NCBI GenBank assembly: GCA_945890485.1
Contig: CAMDCN010000017.1
Coordinates: 62,001 to 126,000, forward strand
Reading direction: 5' to 3'
Length of the DNA stretch: 64,000 bases
Origin: Candidatus Sulfopaludibacter sp. SbA3
GTDB taxonomy: Bacteria; Acidobacteriota; Terriglobia; Bryobacterales; Bryobacteraceae
Shown: positions 50,967-59,212 of the stretch, one piece after another
Position numbering within the stretch: position 1 is the stretch's first letter
Layout: every line of letters begins with the position of its first letter
Made by a program: the position numbers and the translations under genes
Notes under the pieces: model-generated
Database searches by the model: none
What the model saw: the letters and a program-made list of their open reading frames with translations, nothing else
Told to the model about the DNA's origin: nothing

Positions 50967-52250
50967 ATGCAGGTAAAGATTCAACCCGCGTCCGCGATCA
51001 GCGGCGCCATCCGGCTTCCCGGCGATAAGTCCATCTCCCACCGCTACGCGATTTTGGCGTCGGTGGCGGAGGGCACCTCAACACTCCGCAATTATTCGAC
51101 CGGGGCCGATCCGCACTCGACGCTGAACTGCGTGGAGGGCTTGGGCATTGGCGTAGAGCGCGACGGGACGGAGATTAAAGTTCATGGCAGAGGGCTGCGG
51201 GGCTATCTGGCGCCTTCGCGGACACTGGACGTGGGCAACTCCGGGTCGACAATCCGGATGCTGAGCGGGATTCTGGCCGCGCAGCCGTTTGCGAGCCGGC
51301 TGGAGGGTGATGCGTCGATTGCGCGTCGGCCGATGAAGCGGATCATCACGCCGCTTGAATTGATGGGCGCGAAGATTTCGGCGGTGGATGGGACGTATCC
51401 GCCGATTGAAATTCATGGCTCTGGGGATTTGCAGCCGATCGACTACGCGCTGCCGGTGGCGAGTGCGCAGGTGAAGAGCTGTGTTCTGTTTGCGGGGCTG
51501 TATGCGAACGGGACGACGATCACGCGGGAATCGCATAAGACACGGGACCATTCCGAGATCGCGTTGAAGGAGTTCGGCGCAAACATTGAAGCGCGCGGGA
51601 CGACGGTTTCGATTACGGGTGGATCGGTACTGACGGGGCGGGAGTTGCTGGTGCCGGGCGATTTGTCCGGGGCGGCGTTCTTCCTGGTGGCGGCGATTCT
51701 GGCGAAGGAATCGAATCTGGTGATCTACGACGTGGGCGTGAACCCGTCGCGGACGGCGTTGATCGACTTTTTGGTGGGCGGCGGGGCGCAGATAAAGGTT
51801 CTGGACGTGCGGTCTTCGGGCGGGGAGCTGATTGGCGACCTGCAGGTGCGGGCGAGCAAGTTCCAGGGCGGGGTGATCGAGAAAGGCGTGACGGCGGCTC
51901 TGATCGACGAGATTCCGGTGTTGGCGGTGCTGGGCGCGATGAGCGAAGAGGGGCTGGTGGTGCGGGACGCGGGCGAGTTGCGGGTGAAAGAGACGGACCG
52001 GATTGCGACGGTGGCCGAGAATATGCGGCGGATGGGGATTGAGATCGAAACGTCGCACGATGGCCTGCGGGTGCCGGGGAAACAGAAGTTCCGGGCGGCG
52101 GAGGTGGATTCGTTTGGCGACCACCGGATTGCGATGGCTTTTGCCGTGGCGGCACTGTTCGGCGATGGCGAGAGCGTGGTGAACGAGGCCGAGGCGGCGA
52201 GCGTTTCTTTTGCCGAGTTTTACGATACGCTGGAACGGATTCGGGGCTGA
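50967..52250 (+). CDS. aroA: 3-phosphoshikimate 1-carboxyvinyltransferase (EPSP synthase)
   Basis: 427 residues, the normal length. Substrate-binding blocks LPGDKSISHRYAILASVAEG (17-36), DVGNSGSTIRMLSGILAAQ, RRPMKRI, SAQVKSCVLFAGLYA, ESHKTRDHSE, RVKETDRIATVAENMRRMG and SFGDHRIAMAFAVAAL. Catalyses the sixth shikimate step, joining PEP to shikimate-3-phosphate. aroB of the same pathway is 5 kb away. The histidine kinase gene follows its stop by 1 nt. Confidence 0.97.
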   Translation: MQVKIQPASAISGAIRLPGDKSISHRYAILASVAEGTSTLRNYSTGADPHSTLNCVEGLGIGVERDGTEIKVHGRGLRGYLAPSRTLDVGNSGSTIRMLSGILAAQPFASRLEGDASIARRPMKRIITPLELMGAKISAVDGTYPPIEIHGSGDLQPIDYALPVASAQVKSCVLFAGLYANGTTITRESHKTRDHSEIALKEFGANIEARGTTVSITGGSVLTGRELLVPGDLSGAAFFLVAAILAKESNLVIYDVGVNPSRTALIDFLVGGGAQIKVLDVRSSGGELIGDLQVRASKFQGGVIEKGVTAALIDEIPVLAVLGAMSEEGLVVRDAGELRVKETDRIATVAENMRRMGIEIETSHDGLRVPGKQKFRAAEVDSFGDHRIAMAFAVAALFGDGESVVNEAEAASVSFAEFYDTLERIRG

Positions 52251-52251
52251 T

Positions 52252-52887
52252 GTGGAGCGGGATACCGAGCTGACCGTAGCCGGGCTGGCGCACGACTTGA
52301 ACAATGTGTTCGAGACGCTATCGGAGTCGGCGGAGTTGTTGGGGCGGGATCCGAAGTGGGCGCGGCTGGCGGCGACGATCCGGCGGTGCGTGACGCGGGG
52401 CAGCCGGATTGTGGATAGTTTGACGGAGACGGCGCGGGATTCGGGCGATGTGCAGGGCGTGCTGGATAACGCGATTCTGCACGCGGACGACTTTCTGCAG
52501 GTGACGCGGGCGGCGACGGTGACTTGGAATAGCGAGATTGAGCCGGGGCTGCGGCTGCCGGGGTCGACGGCGGCGTGGGAGCGGGTGTTTGTGAACCTGT
52601 TTTTGAACGCGGCGCAGATTAAGCCGGAAGAGGCCGTGATTGAGATCCGGGCGCGCCGGGAAGCGGAAGCGCTGGTGATTACGGTGGCGGACAACGGGCC
52701 GGGGATTTCGGCGGAGATTCTGCCGCATATTTTTGAGCCACGGTTTACGACGAAACGAAGCCGGAGCCGGACGGGATTGGGGCTGCATATCGTTTCGTCG
52801 ATTGCGCAGGAGAACGGGGGGACGGTGGCGGCGGAGAACCGGGAGCCGCGCGGGGCGGTGTTTACGATTACGCTGCCGGTGGATTAG
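52252..52887 (+). CDS. Minimal histidine kinase without sensor domain
   Basis: 211 residues from GTG 52252, immediately after the aroA stop. AGLAHDLNNVFETLSESAELLG is an H-box-like helix with the His. WERVFVNLFLNAAQI is the N box, VADNGPGIS the G1 box, FTTKRSRSRTGLGLHIV the G2 box and GGTVAAENREPRGAVFTITLP the end. There is no TM or PAS region. The cognate regulator is not obvious; the receiver-less winged-helix protein upstream of aroA cannot accept phosphate. Confidence 0.88.
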   Translation: MERDTELTVAGLAHDLNNVFETLSESAELLGRDPKWARLAATIRRCVTRGSRIVDSLTETARDSGDVQGVLDNAILHADDFLQVTRAATVTWNSEIEPGLRLPGSTAAWERVFVNLFLNAAQIKPEEAVIEIRARREAEALVITVADNGPGISAEILPHIFEPRFTTKRSRSRTGLGLHIVSSIAQENGGTVAAENREPRGAVFTITLPVD

Positions 52888-52914
52888 GGCGCGGCGCGGT
52901 GGGGCCGTCGGAAT

Positions 52915-53019
52915 ATGTTCGGGCGGGGAGGGCAATATGCGCCGGGTGATGTCGCGGCTGGAGACGGCGAGCCGTTTCTGGTGCCGATGGAACGGGGCAT
53001 TGGCCAGCGGCAGGATTAG
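52915..53019 (+). CDS. Possible 34-residue ORF
   Basis: MFGRGGQYAPGDVAAGDGEP and on to ERGIGQRQD. It is in frame with the kinase after its TAG and has G/C-rich third positions. It may be an old C-terminal extension of the kinase cut off by a stop, or chance. Its end overlaps the cyclophilin stop. Confidence 0.25.
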   Translation: MFGRGGQYAPGDVAAGDGEPFLVPMERGIGQRQD

Positions 53020-53618
53020 GGCAGGCGGCGGGCTTTGGTGATGGGGATGGAGGGCTTCAGGGCCTGGCCCTTGGCGGGGGATTGCTGGATGCGGCGGGCG
53101 ATGTCGAGGCCGGAGATCACGCGGCCAAAGACGGCAAAACCTTCACCGTCCGGGTTGCGGCCCCCAAAATCGAGTTCGGGCTGGTTGCCAAGGCAGATGA
53201 AGAAGTGAGAGGTCGCCGAATCGGGCTTCAAACGGGCCATGGAGAGGGCGCCATCCACGTAGTGGAGGCCGGTGACGGACGTCCGTTCGAGCGGGATGGG
53301 CGGGAAAGCCTTTTCCACCCGCGCCACGGCCTGGACCAGTTCGATCGGGACAGAGTCCTTAGGCTGGTTGTCCGGGCGGACGGTGCGGAGGAACCGGCCA
53401 TAGTTGTAGTGGCCGGCGTCGACGTAACGGAGAAAGTTGGCGGCCGTGACGGGGGCCGAACGCGTGTCGACTTCGACGATGATGTCGCCGAGCGGCGTCG
53501 TTAAGACAACGCGCGGAAGCCCGTCCTGCGGGGCTCCGGAGAGCAGCATAGCGGCGAGAAGCCCGAAAAATAGGGGCTTCGCGGGTAGTGCGCGTAAAAA
53601 ACCTGCAAAATCGGCCAT
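53016..53618 (-). CDS. Peptidyl-prolyl cis-trans isomerase, cyclophilin type
   Basis: 200 residues, membrane-anchored or exported (AKPLFFGLLAAMLLSGAPQ). Cyclophilin blocks: VVLTTPLGDIIVEVDTRSAPVTAANFLRYVD, FLRTVRPDNQ, GALSMARLKPDSATSHFFICLGNQPELD, FAVFGRVISGLDIARRI. It catalyses proline isomerisation in the envelope. Divergent from HU. Confidence 0.93.
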   Translation of the reverse strand: MADFAGFLRALPAKPLFFGLLAAMLLSGAPQDGLPRVVLTTPLGDIIVEVDTRSAPVTAANFLRYVDAGHYNYGRFLRTVRPDNQPKDSVPIELVQAVARVEKAFPPIPLERTSVTGLHYVDGALSMARLKPDSATSHFFICLGNQPELDFGGRNPDGEGFAVFGRVISGLDIARRIQQSPAKGQALKPSIPITKARRLP

Positions 53619-53733
53619 CTTGTAGCGGTTTTCCCTTTACATCAGTACAAAATCTGCCTTATGATTGCAACTGCAAAGGGATCGAGTAGAACATTTCATC
53701 ACAAAAATGATTGAAACGTTTTAGGCTGGTTCC

Positions 53734-53750
53734 GATTCTCCGGGAGAATC
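53734..53750 (+). promoter_or_regulatory. Hairpin in the HU leader
   Basis: GATTCTCC and GGAGAATC arms around one G, ending 4 nt before the AAAAGGAG ribosome-binding site. It could modulate HU translation or bind a dimeric protein. Confidence 0.4.
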
Positions 53751-53764
53751 AGAAAAGGAGCACT

Positions 53765-54085
53765 ATGGCTGTCGTAACACGTATGACGCAGACGCAACTC
53801 GTCGCTGCCCTCGTCGAGGGAGTGGAAGGGGTCAATAAGAAGCAGGCGAAGGCATTCCTGACGCTGTATGCCGAGATCGCGATCAAGGAAACCAAGAAGA
53901 ACGGCGTGGCCGTGCTTCCGGGCCTTGGCCGCCTGGTCCGCCAGGAGCGGAAGGCGCGCACGGGCCGCAACCCTGCCACGGGCGCGACGATCAAGATTCC
54001 GGCCAAGAAGGTCGTGAAGTTCCGGGTAGCAAAAGCGGTGAAAGACGCGATCGTCCCGCCGAAGAAGGTTAAGGCCGCGAGCTAG
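53765..54085 (+). CDS. HU-family nucleoid DNA-binding protein
   Basis: 106 residues from ATG 53765, preceded by AAGGAG. The HU pattern is complete: TQTQLVAALVEGVEGVNKKQAKAFL, IAIKETKKNGVAVLPGLGRL (VxLPGxGxL), RQERKARTGRNPATGATIKIPAKKVVKFRVAKAVKDAI with the arm signature RNPxTG. The Lys/Ala tail is longer than usual. It compacts and bends DNA. A strong terminator follows. Contrast with the arm-less HU-like protein coupled to TIR. Confidence 0.95.
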   Translation: MAVVTRMTQTQLVAALVEGVEGVNKKQAKAFLTLYAEIAIKETKKNGVAVLPGLGRLVRQERKARTGRNPATGATIKIPAKKVVKFRVAKAVKDAIVPPKKVKAAS

Positions 54086-54123
54086 TTCGGGCCGGGTTCG
54101 TTTCCCCAATTCCAAAACCTAGA

Positions 54124-54161
54124 AACCCCCGCTGGCGATGACCAGCGGGGGTTCTTTTCTT
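54124..54161 (+). terminator. Intrinsic terminator of the HU gene
   Basis: Twelve-bp perfect arms (AACCCCCGCTGG and its complement) with a 6-nt loop, followed by CTTTTCTT, 38 bp past the HU stop. Confidence 0.9.
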
Positions 54162-54204
54162 ACCGATTCCGTTCCGCCCAAGGTGCGGGCGACCAGAGGA
54201 AGCC

Positions 54205-54384
54205 TTACGCCTGCTTCTTTTCTTCGGCCTGTTCCGGGGTTTTGTCTTCGCTCTTGAGAGCGTTTTTGAAGTTCTTGATACCCTCGCCGAGACCCTTTGC
54301 GACTTCGGGAATCTTCTTCCCGCCGAACAGCAAAGCAGCAATAGCCAGGATGACCAATAGTTCTTGCCAGCCAAATCCTCTCAT
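54205..54384 (-). CDS. tatA: Sec-independent translocase subunit TatA
   Basis: 59 residues from ATG 54384, with AAGGAGG upstream. [33 protein letters not shown] is the standard TatA TM helix, hinge and amphipathic helix, followed by a charged tail. It forms the Tat pore, which both DUF1501 proteins here would need. No tatB or tatC is adjacent. Confidence 0.94.
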   Translation of the reverse strand: MRGFGWQELLVILAIAALLFGGKKIPEVAKGLGEGIKNFKNALKSEDKTPEQAEEKKQA

Positions 54385-54410
54385 ATGGCCTCCTTTGGAA
54401 TTTACGCCTT

Positions 54411-54416
54411 TATTAT
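54411..54416 (+). promoter_or_regulatory. Putative -10 TATTAT, leaderless geometry
   Basis: Six nt before ATG 54423 with no Shine-Dalgarno between, in the 38-bp gap that also holds the tatA ribosome-binding site on the other strand. Confidence 0.45.
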
Positions 54417-54422
54417 AACCAT

Positions 54423-54587
54423 ATGGCAACCAGGAAGAAACCCAAGCCTCCAGACAGCGGCAAAACTGTCCGCCGCGTAGCCCGCAATGTGATTGGGATC
54501 GTGAAGGGCACGCAGACGATTGAACCGAAGGACAAGCGCAAGCCGAAGTACAAGCCGGACCCCCTAGCGGACGAGGGTGCCGGCTAG
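54423..54587 (+). CDS. Small Lys/Pro-rich basic protein
   Basis: 54 residues: [40 protein letters not shown], then [13 protein letters not shown]. Very basic N-terminus and centre with an acidic end; no domain. The good promoter-like hexamer and coding-like codons support it. Its 3' end overlaps the convergent YIP1 gene by 24 bp. It could be a nucleic-acid-associated protein. Confidence 0.65.
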   Translation: MATRKKPKPPDSGKTVRRVARNVIGIVKGTQTIEPKDKRKPKYKPDPLADEGAG

Positions 54588-55238
54588 CGCGAAGACGAGG
54601 CCGAGCAGCCAAACGGGAGCCGTCATAGCGAAGCCTTTGGCTTTGCTGACGCCGGCGAGGGCGGCGAAGCCGAGGCCGAGGATGACGATGTACCAGACGG
54701 TGAAGAAGGAGAAGTAGTTCAGGAGGCCCTGGAGGAGGCGGGGGGCATCGTCACTGAGGAGGAGGTCGAAGCCGAAGGAGGGTTGCATCTCCTTCATGGA
54801 GTTGAGGCTGCCGCGCGATTTGACGACGATGGCTTGGGCGACTTGGGCAAGCAGGGGGATGAGGGAGCAGTGGGCGAGGAGGGTGAAGACTTCCGGGAAC
54901 ATGAGGCGGGAACCCAAAATGGTGGCGAAGGCGAGCACGAGGGCGCCGCTGATGGCGAGCATGGCGGCAAGCATGACGGGGGTCATGACCACGGAAAAGG
55001 TGAGAATGCCGCGCATGGCTTCCATGGACTCGCGGGCCTTTTGCTCGGCCATCTGTTCGAGGCTGTCGTTGTACATGGCCTGTTCGAGGAGGGGGCGAAG
55101 GAGGTACGACAGGGCGATGGATACGGCCGCCGCGAGGAGCAGGGGCGGGAGCCAGGCGAGCCTGCCCTGGGCGCGCTGGTAGCGGACGGACGCAGCGGGG
55201 TCGATGAAGATGTTCAGGATCGCGAGGACGGGGTTCAT
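54564..55238 (-). CDS. YIP1-family membrane protein
   Basis: 224 residues with about five TM helices ([92 protein letters not shown]). The layout and the opening [23 protein letters not shown] match bacterial YIP1-domain proteins of unknown function. ATGA overlap with ubiE upstream, so it is co-translated. Confidence 0.8.
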   Translation of the reverse strand: MNPVLAILNIFIDPAASVRYQRAQGRLAWLPPLLLAAAVSIALSYLLRPLLEQAMYNDSLEQMAEQKARESMEAMRGILTFSVVMTPVMLAAMLAISGALVLAFATILGSRLMFPEVFTLLAHCSLIPLLAQVAQAIVVKSRGSLNSMKEMQPSFGFDLLLSDDAPRLLQGLLNYFSFFTVWYIVILGLGFAALAGVSKAKGFAMTAPVWLLGLVFALAGTLVR

Positions 55239-55960
55239 GATTTGCGTGCGATGTGGAGGGCGACGATGCCGAAGGTGAGGCGATCGAAGGTGACGTCGGC
55301 GAAGCCGGCGGAGCGGAAATCGGCGGCGAGGGCTTCGGCGCCGGGGAACTTGCGGACGGATTCGGGCAGGTAGGTATAGGCGTCGCGGCGGCCGCTGAGG
55401 AGGGCGCCGATGCGGGGGAGGATTTGGAGGCTGTAAAAGTTATACAGGGCGCGGAAGGCGGCGTTGGGCGGCGTCGAAAATTCGAGGATAGCGGCGGCGC
55501 CGCCGGGGCGAAGGACGCGATGGAGCTCGGCGATGCCTTTGCGGTAGTTGGCGAAGTTGCGGAAGCCGAAGGCGCAGGTGATGAGGTCGAGCGAGGCGTC
55601 GGCGAGGGGGAGGCTTAGGGCATCGGCTTCGAAGAGGGGGGAGCGGGCGCGCTTGGCCTGGGAAGCGGTCAGCATAGGGTGGCAGAAGTCGCTGCCGAGG
55701 ACGGGGGCTTGGCGGCGCTTTTCGAGGGCGAGGAGAAGGTCGCCGGTGCCGCAGCAGAGGTCGAGGATGCGGGCGGCGGGATTATCGAGATAGGCCTGGA
55801 CGCGGCGGACGGTGTGGGCGCGCCAGAGTTGGTCGATTTGGAAGGAGAGGACGCGGTTGAGAAGGTCGTAGCGGGGGGCGACGTCGGCGAACATGCCGCG
55901 GACCCAGAGGGCGGCTTCTTCTTCGGTACGGGCTCCGGGCGGAGTGGTGCCTTTGCTCAT
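55235..55960 (-). CDS. ubiE: Demethylmenaquinone methyltransferase
   Basis: 241 residues from ATG 55960. FADVAPRYDLLNRVLSFQIDQLWR is the UbiE/MenG entry signature; ILDLCCGTGDLLLAL is the SAM motif; ITCAFGFRNFANYRKGIAELHRVLRPGG and AILEFSTPPN follow; it ends FDRLTFGIVALHIARK. It methylates demethylmenaquinone in quinone synthesis. Longer readings upstream overlap aroB and are Pro/Ser-rich artefacts. aroB lies 10 bp upstream and YIP1 overlaps downstream. Confidence 0.94.
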   Translation of the reverse strand: MSKGTTPPGARTEEEAALWVRGMFADVAPRYDLLNRVLSFQIDQLWRAHTVRRVQAYLDNPAARILDLCCGTGDLLLALEKRRQAPVLGSDFCHPMLTASQAKRARSPLFEADALSLPLADASLDLITCAFGFRNFANYRKGIAELHRVLRPGGAAAILEFSTPPNAAFRALYNFYSLQILPRIGALLSGRRDAYTYLPESVRKFPGAEALAADFRSAGFADVTFDRLTFGIVALHIARKS

Positions 55961-55970
55961 CAAAGGATGC

Positions 55971-57026
55971 TCATGCGAGGGTGGCGGCCGCGGCGGCGAC
56001 CACGTCTTCATGGGCGATGCCGCGGACGATTTCGGTTTTGCCGATGGCGGTGGCGAGGACGAAGTGGGTTTGGCCCTGGATGGTCTTTTTGTCCTTGTAG
56101 ATGTGGCCGGCGAGGGCTTCGGGGGTAACGCCGGGGACGGGCGGCAGAGGGCCGTAAAGGTGGATGACGCGGCTGAGTTCGGCGGCGGTGGCCTGGTCGA
56201 GGTGGCCGGTGCGGACGGCGAGGTGGCCGGCGGCAATCATGCCATAGGCAACGGCTTCGCCGTGGAGGAGGACGGAGTAATTCGTCTCTGCTTCGAGGGC
56301 GTGGCCGAGGGTGTGGCCGTAATTCAGGATGCGGCGGAGGCCGCCTTCCTTCTCGTCGGCGGAGACGACGCCGGCTTTGATGCGGACGCTTTCGTCGATG
56401 ATCTTTTCGAGCACTTCCGGGTGTTGGAGGAGGACGCTGGTCGAGCGTTCGGCGAGAATCGAGAAGAGTTCAGGGCTAGCGATGATGCCGTGTTTGACGA
56501 CTTCGAAGAGGCCGGCGCGGTATTCGCGTTCGGGGAGGGAGCGGAGGACGGCGGGGTCGATTAAGACGGCGTGGGGCTGGTGGAAGGAGCCGAGGAGGTT
56601 CTTGCCCCCGGTGAGATTGACGCCGGTTTTGCCGCCGACGGCGGCGTCGACCTGGGCGAGGAGGGTGGTGGGGACCTGGATGACGGGGATGCCGCGCATG
56701 AAGATGGCGGCGAGGAAGCCGCCGACGTCGCCGCAGATGCCGCCGCCGAAGGCGACGACGACGCTGGAGCGATCCGCGCCACGGGCGAGCATTTGGTCGG
56801 CGAGCGTTTCGACGACGCTGAGGCGTTTGTTGGGCTCGCCGCCGGGGTAGTGGAGGACCTCGAAACCGGCCAGGTGGGACGCGTACAACTCGTGGACGTC
56901 GGGGGTGGTGACGACGAAAACTTTGCCGGCTTTGGCGGGGAGGAAGTCGCGGATTTGGGCGCTGATGCCGTTCTGGACGGTGCAGGTGTATGTTTGCGTA
57001 GCAGTGGTGACGACGTGGGAAGGCAC
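55971..57026 (-). CDS. aroB: 3-dehydroquinate synthase
   Basis: 351 residues from GTG 57026, where AAGGAAA lies about 6 nt upstream. No ATG is available near the expected N-terminus. NAD site and active-site blocks: FGGGICGDVGGFLAAIFMRGIPVIQVPTTLLAQVDAAVGGKTGVN, KNLLGSFHQPHAVLIDP, GLFEVVKHGII, NYGHTLGHALE and HGEAVAYGMI. Second step of the shikimate pathway. First gene of aroB-ubiE-YIP1; divergent from nadB with 22 bp between starts. Confidence 0.95.
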   Translation of the reverse strand: MPSHVVTTATQTYTCTVQNGISAQIRDFLPAKAGKVFVVTTPDVHELYASHLAGFEVLHYPGGEPNKRLSVVETLADQMLARGADRSSVVVAFGGGICGDVGGFLAAIFMRGIPVIQVPTTLLAQVDAAVGGKTGVNLTGGKNLLGSFHQPHAVLIDPAVLRSLPEREYRAGLFEVVKHGIIASPELFSILAERSTSVLLQHPEVLEKIIDESVRIKAGVVSADEKEGGLRRILNYGHTLGHALEAETNYSVLLHGEAVAYGMIAAGHLAVRTGHLDQATAAELSRVIHLYGPLPPVPGVTPEALAGHIYKDKKTIQGQTHFVLATAIGKTEIVRGIAHEDVVAAAAATLA

Positions 57027-57048
57027 TGATTTCCTTGTACCATAGGGT

Positions 57049-58539
57049 TTGCGAATCACTACTGATTTCCTCGTGATCGGCGCTGGCGTGGCGGGACTAC
57101 GCGCGGCGATTACTCTGGCCTCCGTCGGCCAGGTGCTTGTTCTGGCCAAGGACACGCTGCACGAATCGGCCAGCGAATACGCCCAGGGCGGCATCGCGGC
57201 GGCGCTGAGCGACGACGACCAGGTGGCGCTGCATGAGCAGGACACGTTGCAGGCCGGCGATGGGCTCTGCGATGTGGAGGCCGTGCGGACGCTGGTGGCT
57301 GAAGGGCCGCGCGTGATTGAGGAGCTGCTGGGTTGGGGGGCGGAGTTCGACCGGGAAGGCGGGGAGTTAGTTTTTGGCCGGGAGGGGGCGCATTCACGGA
57401 ACAGGATTCTGCATGCGCATGGGGACTCGACGGGACGGGAGATTTCGCGGACGTTGTACCGGAAGGCGGCGTCGCTGGCGAATGTGCGGTTTTTGAGTTT
57501 CGCGGCGGTGACGGACCTGTTGTTGCACGACGGCGAGGTGCGCGGGGCGATGGCGTTTGATGCGCGGCATCAGCAGCAGATCCCGATTTACGCTCGCGCG
57601 GTGCTGTTGGCGACGGGCGGGCTGGGCCGGGTTTATAAAGAGACGACGAATCCGGATGTGGCGACCGGCGACGGGGTGGCGATGAGCTACCGGGCCGGGG
57701 CGGTGATTAAAGATATCGAGTTTGTGCAGTTTCATCCGACGGCGCTGCATTTGGACGGGGCTCCGCGGTTTCTGCTTTCCGAGGCGTTGCGGGGGGAAGG
57801 CGCGTATCTGCGGAATGCGGCGGGGGAGCGTTTCCAGGACGAGTTGGCGTCGCGGGACGTGGTGAGCCGGGCGATTGTGCGGGAGATGGCGCGGACGGGT
57901 GCGCCGCATATGTTTTTGGACATGACGCACTTTCCACCGGGTGCGATGGAGGCGCATTTTCCGCGGATTTTTGAGACGTGCCTGTTCTACAAGCTGGATT
58001 TGCGGAAGGAGCCAGCGCCGGTGCATCCGGCGGCGCACTATGCGATGGGCGGGGTGCAGACGGACCTGAACGGGCAGACGACGGTGCCGCGCTTGTTTGC
58101 GGCGGGCGAGGTGGCTTGTACGGGGGTGCATGGCGCGAACCGGTTGGCGAGCAATTCGTTGCTCGAGGGCGTGGTGTTTGGCGCGCGGGCGGCGGAGGCG
58201 ATGAAGGGGTTCGATGCGGTGCCGGCCGAGGGGGAGGCTCCGATGCCGGAGATGTTCCCGGCGATCAGCGAGGCTCATCTGCGGGCGATTGCTTGGGAGT
58301 ATTGCGGGATTACGCGGGATGGGGCGGGGTTGACGAAGGCGCTGGAGCTGTTCCGGTCGGTGCCGATTGAGGCGAAGCGGCAGCCGGAGCGGCTTGATTT
58401 TGAGTTGCGGAGTTTGCATCAGGTGGCGTTGTTGATTGCCGAGGCGGCGCTGGGCCGGCGGGAGAGCCGGGGTGGTCACTATCGGAGCGATTTTCCGGAG
58501 AAGGGTAATCCGGTGAGTTACTTGTTGAAGCGGACGTAG
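57049..58539 (+). CDS. nadB: L-aspartate oxidase
   Basis: 496 residues. TTG start at 57049; TACCAT lies 5 nt before it and gives another leaderless-type case. FAD-binding DFLVIGAGVAGLRAAI; SEYAQGGIAAALSDDD; ILHAHGDSTGREI; FVQFHPTALHLDG; RFLLSEALRGEGAYLRN; HPAAHYAMGGVQTDLNG; GVHGANRLASNSLLEGVVFG. Oxidises L-aspartate to iminoaspartate for NAD synthesis. Its last 26 codons and a spacer are duplicated twice more downstream. Confidence 0.95.
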   Translation: MRITTDFLVIGAGVAGLRAAITLASVGQVLVLAKDTLHESASEYAQGGIAAALSDDDQVALHEQDTLQAGDGLCDVEAVRTLVAEGPRVIEELLGWGAEFDREGGELVFGREGAHSRNRILHAHGDSTGREISRTLYRKAASLANVRFLSFAAVTDLLLHDGEVRGAMAFDARHQQQIPIYARAVLLATGGLGRVYKETTNPDVATGDGVAMSYRAGAVIKDIEFVQFHPTALHLDGAPRFLLSEALRGEGAYLRNAAGERFQDELASRDVVSRAIVREMARTGAPHMFLDMTHFPPGAMEAHFPRIFETCLFYKLDLRKEPAPVHPAAHYAMGGVQTDLNGQTTVPRLFAAGEVACTGVHGANRLASNSLLEGVVFGARAAEAMKGFDAVPAEGEAPMPEMFPAISEAHLRAIAWEYCGITRDGAGLTKALELFRSVPIEAKRQPERLDFELRSLHQVALLIAEAALGRRESRGGHYRSDFPEKGNPVSYLLKRT

Positions 58540-58970
58540 GGGCGTTGGTGCCATGGGGTCATGCGGATGACCCCTGTCGCATTGCGCTGGGCGGGTTTTG
58601 GTTGGGGCCGCCCGGAAGGTCAGGCGTTGGGCCAAAGAGAGCCGGGGTGGCACTATCGGAGCGATTTTCCGGAGAAGGGCAATCCGGTGAGTTATTTGTT
58701 GAAGCGGACGTAGGGGCGTTGGTGCCGTGGGGGCATGCGGATGGCCCTTGTCGGACTGCGCTGGGCGGGTTTTGGTTGGGGCCGCCAGGAAGGTCAGGCG
58801 TTGGGCCAAAGAGAGCCGGGGTGGCACTATCGGAGCGATTTTCCGGAGAAGGGCTATCCGGTGAGTTACTTGTTGAAGCGGACGTAGGGGCGTTGGTGCC
58901 GTGGGGGTATGCGGTTGGTACCTGCCGGACTGCGCTGGGCTGGTTTGGCGAGGGCCTCCCGGAAGCTCAG
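58462..58970. repeat. Tandem repeat of the nadB 3' end, about 2.9 units of 174-175 bp
   Basis: Units begin at 58462, 58637 and 58811 with GAGAGCCGGGGTGG. Each holds about 78 bp of nadB coding 3' end through its TAG, then about 97 bp of spacer. Units 2 and 3 lack one T (GGTGGCACT for GGTGGTCACT), so unit 3 probably came from unit 2. The spacer has a small hairpin (GGGGTCAT-GCGG-ATGACCCC in unit 1) that degrades in units 2 and 3. The remaining spacer up to 59212 shows nothing recognisable. Confidence 0.9.
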
Positions 58971-59212
58971 GAGGACGACGAGGTGAGCCGGTGGGCGTTG
59001 GTCCGGCGGAGACATGGGGATCTTGCAGTTTGGCGGCGAGGCTCATCTGTTGGCTCGGATCCTCGAGCCGGCCAGGCTGCCTTCGAGATGTGCAGTGCGG
59101 AGCAAGGGCGTTCCGGACTACTGAGGCGGTGATCGCGGCGTTCGTCCCGCTGGGGGCACAGGACGTACCGAAAGGCTGGATCTGGCCGGGGCGCTGCGGG
59201 CATACTGCCGGT

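Noticed and set aside
58462-58970. CRISPR array
   Set aside because: Unit length of about 174 bp, spacers that are themselves repeated, and coding origin from nadB rule it out. No cas genes are present.
58545-59132. Repeat-encoded protein of 58-residue units
   Set aside because: It is in a different phase from nadB, starts at an unconvincing ATG and exists only because the duplicated unit is 174 bp. No signal or domain supports expression.
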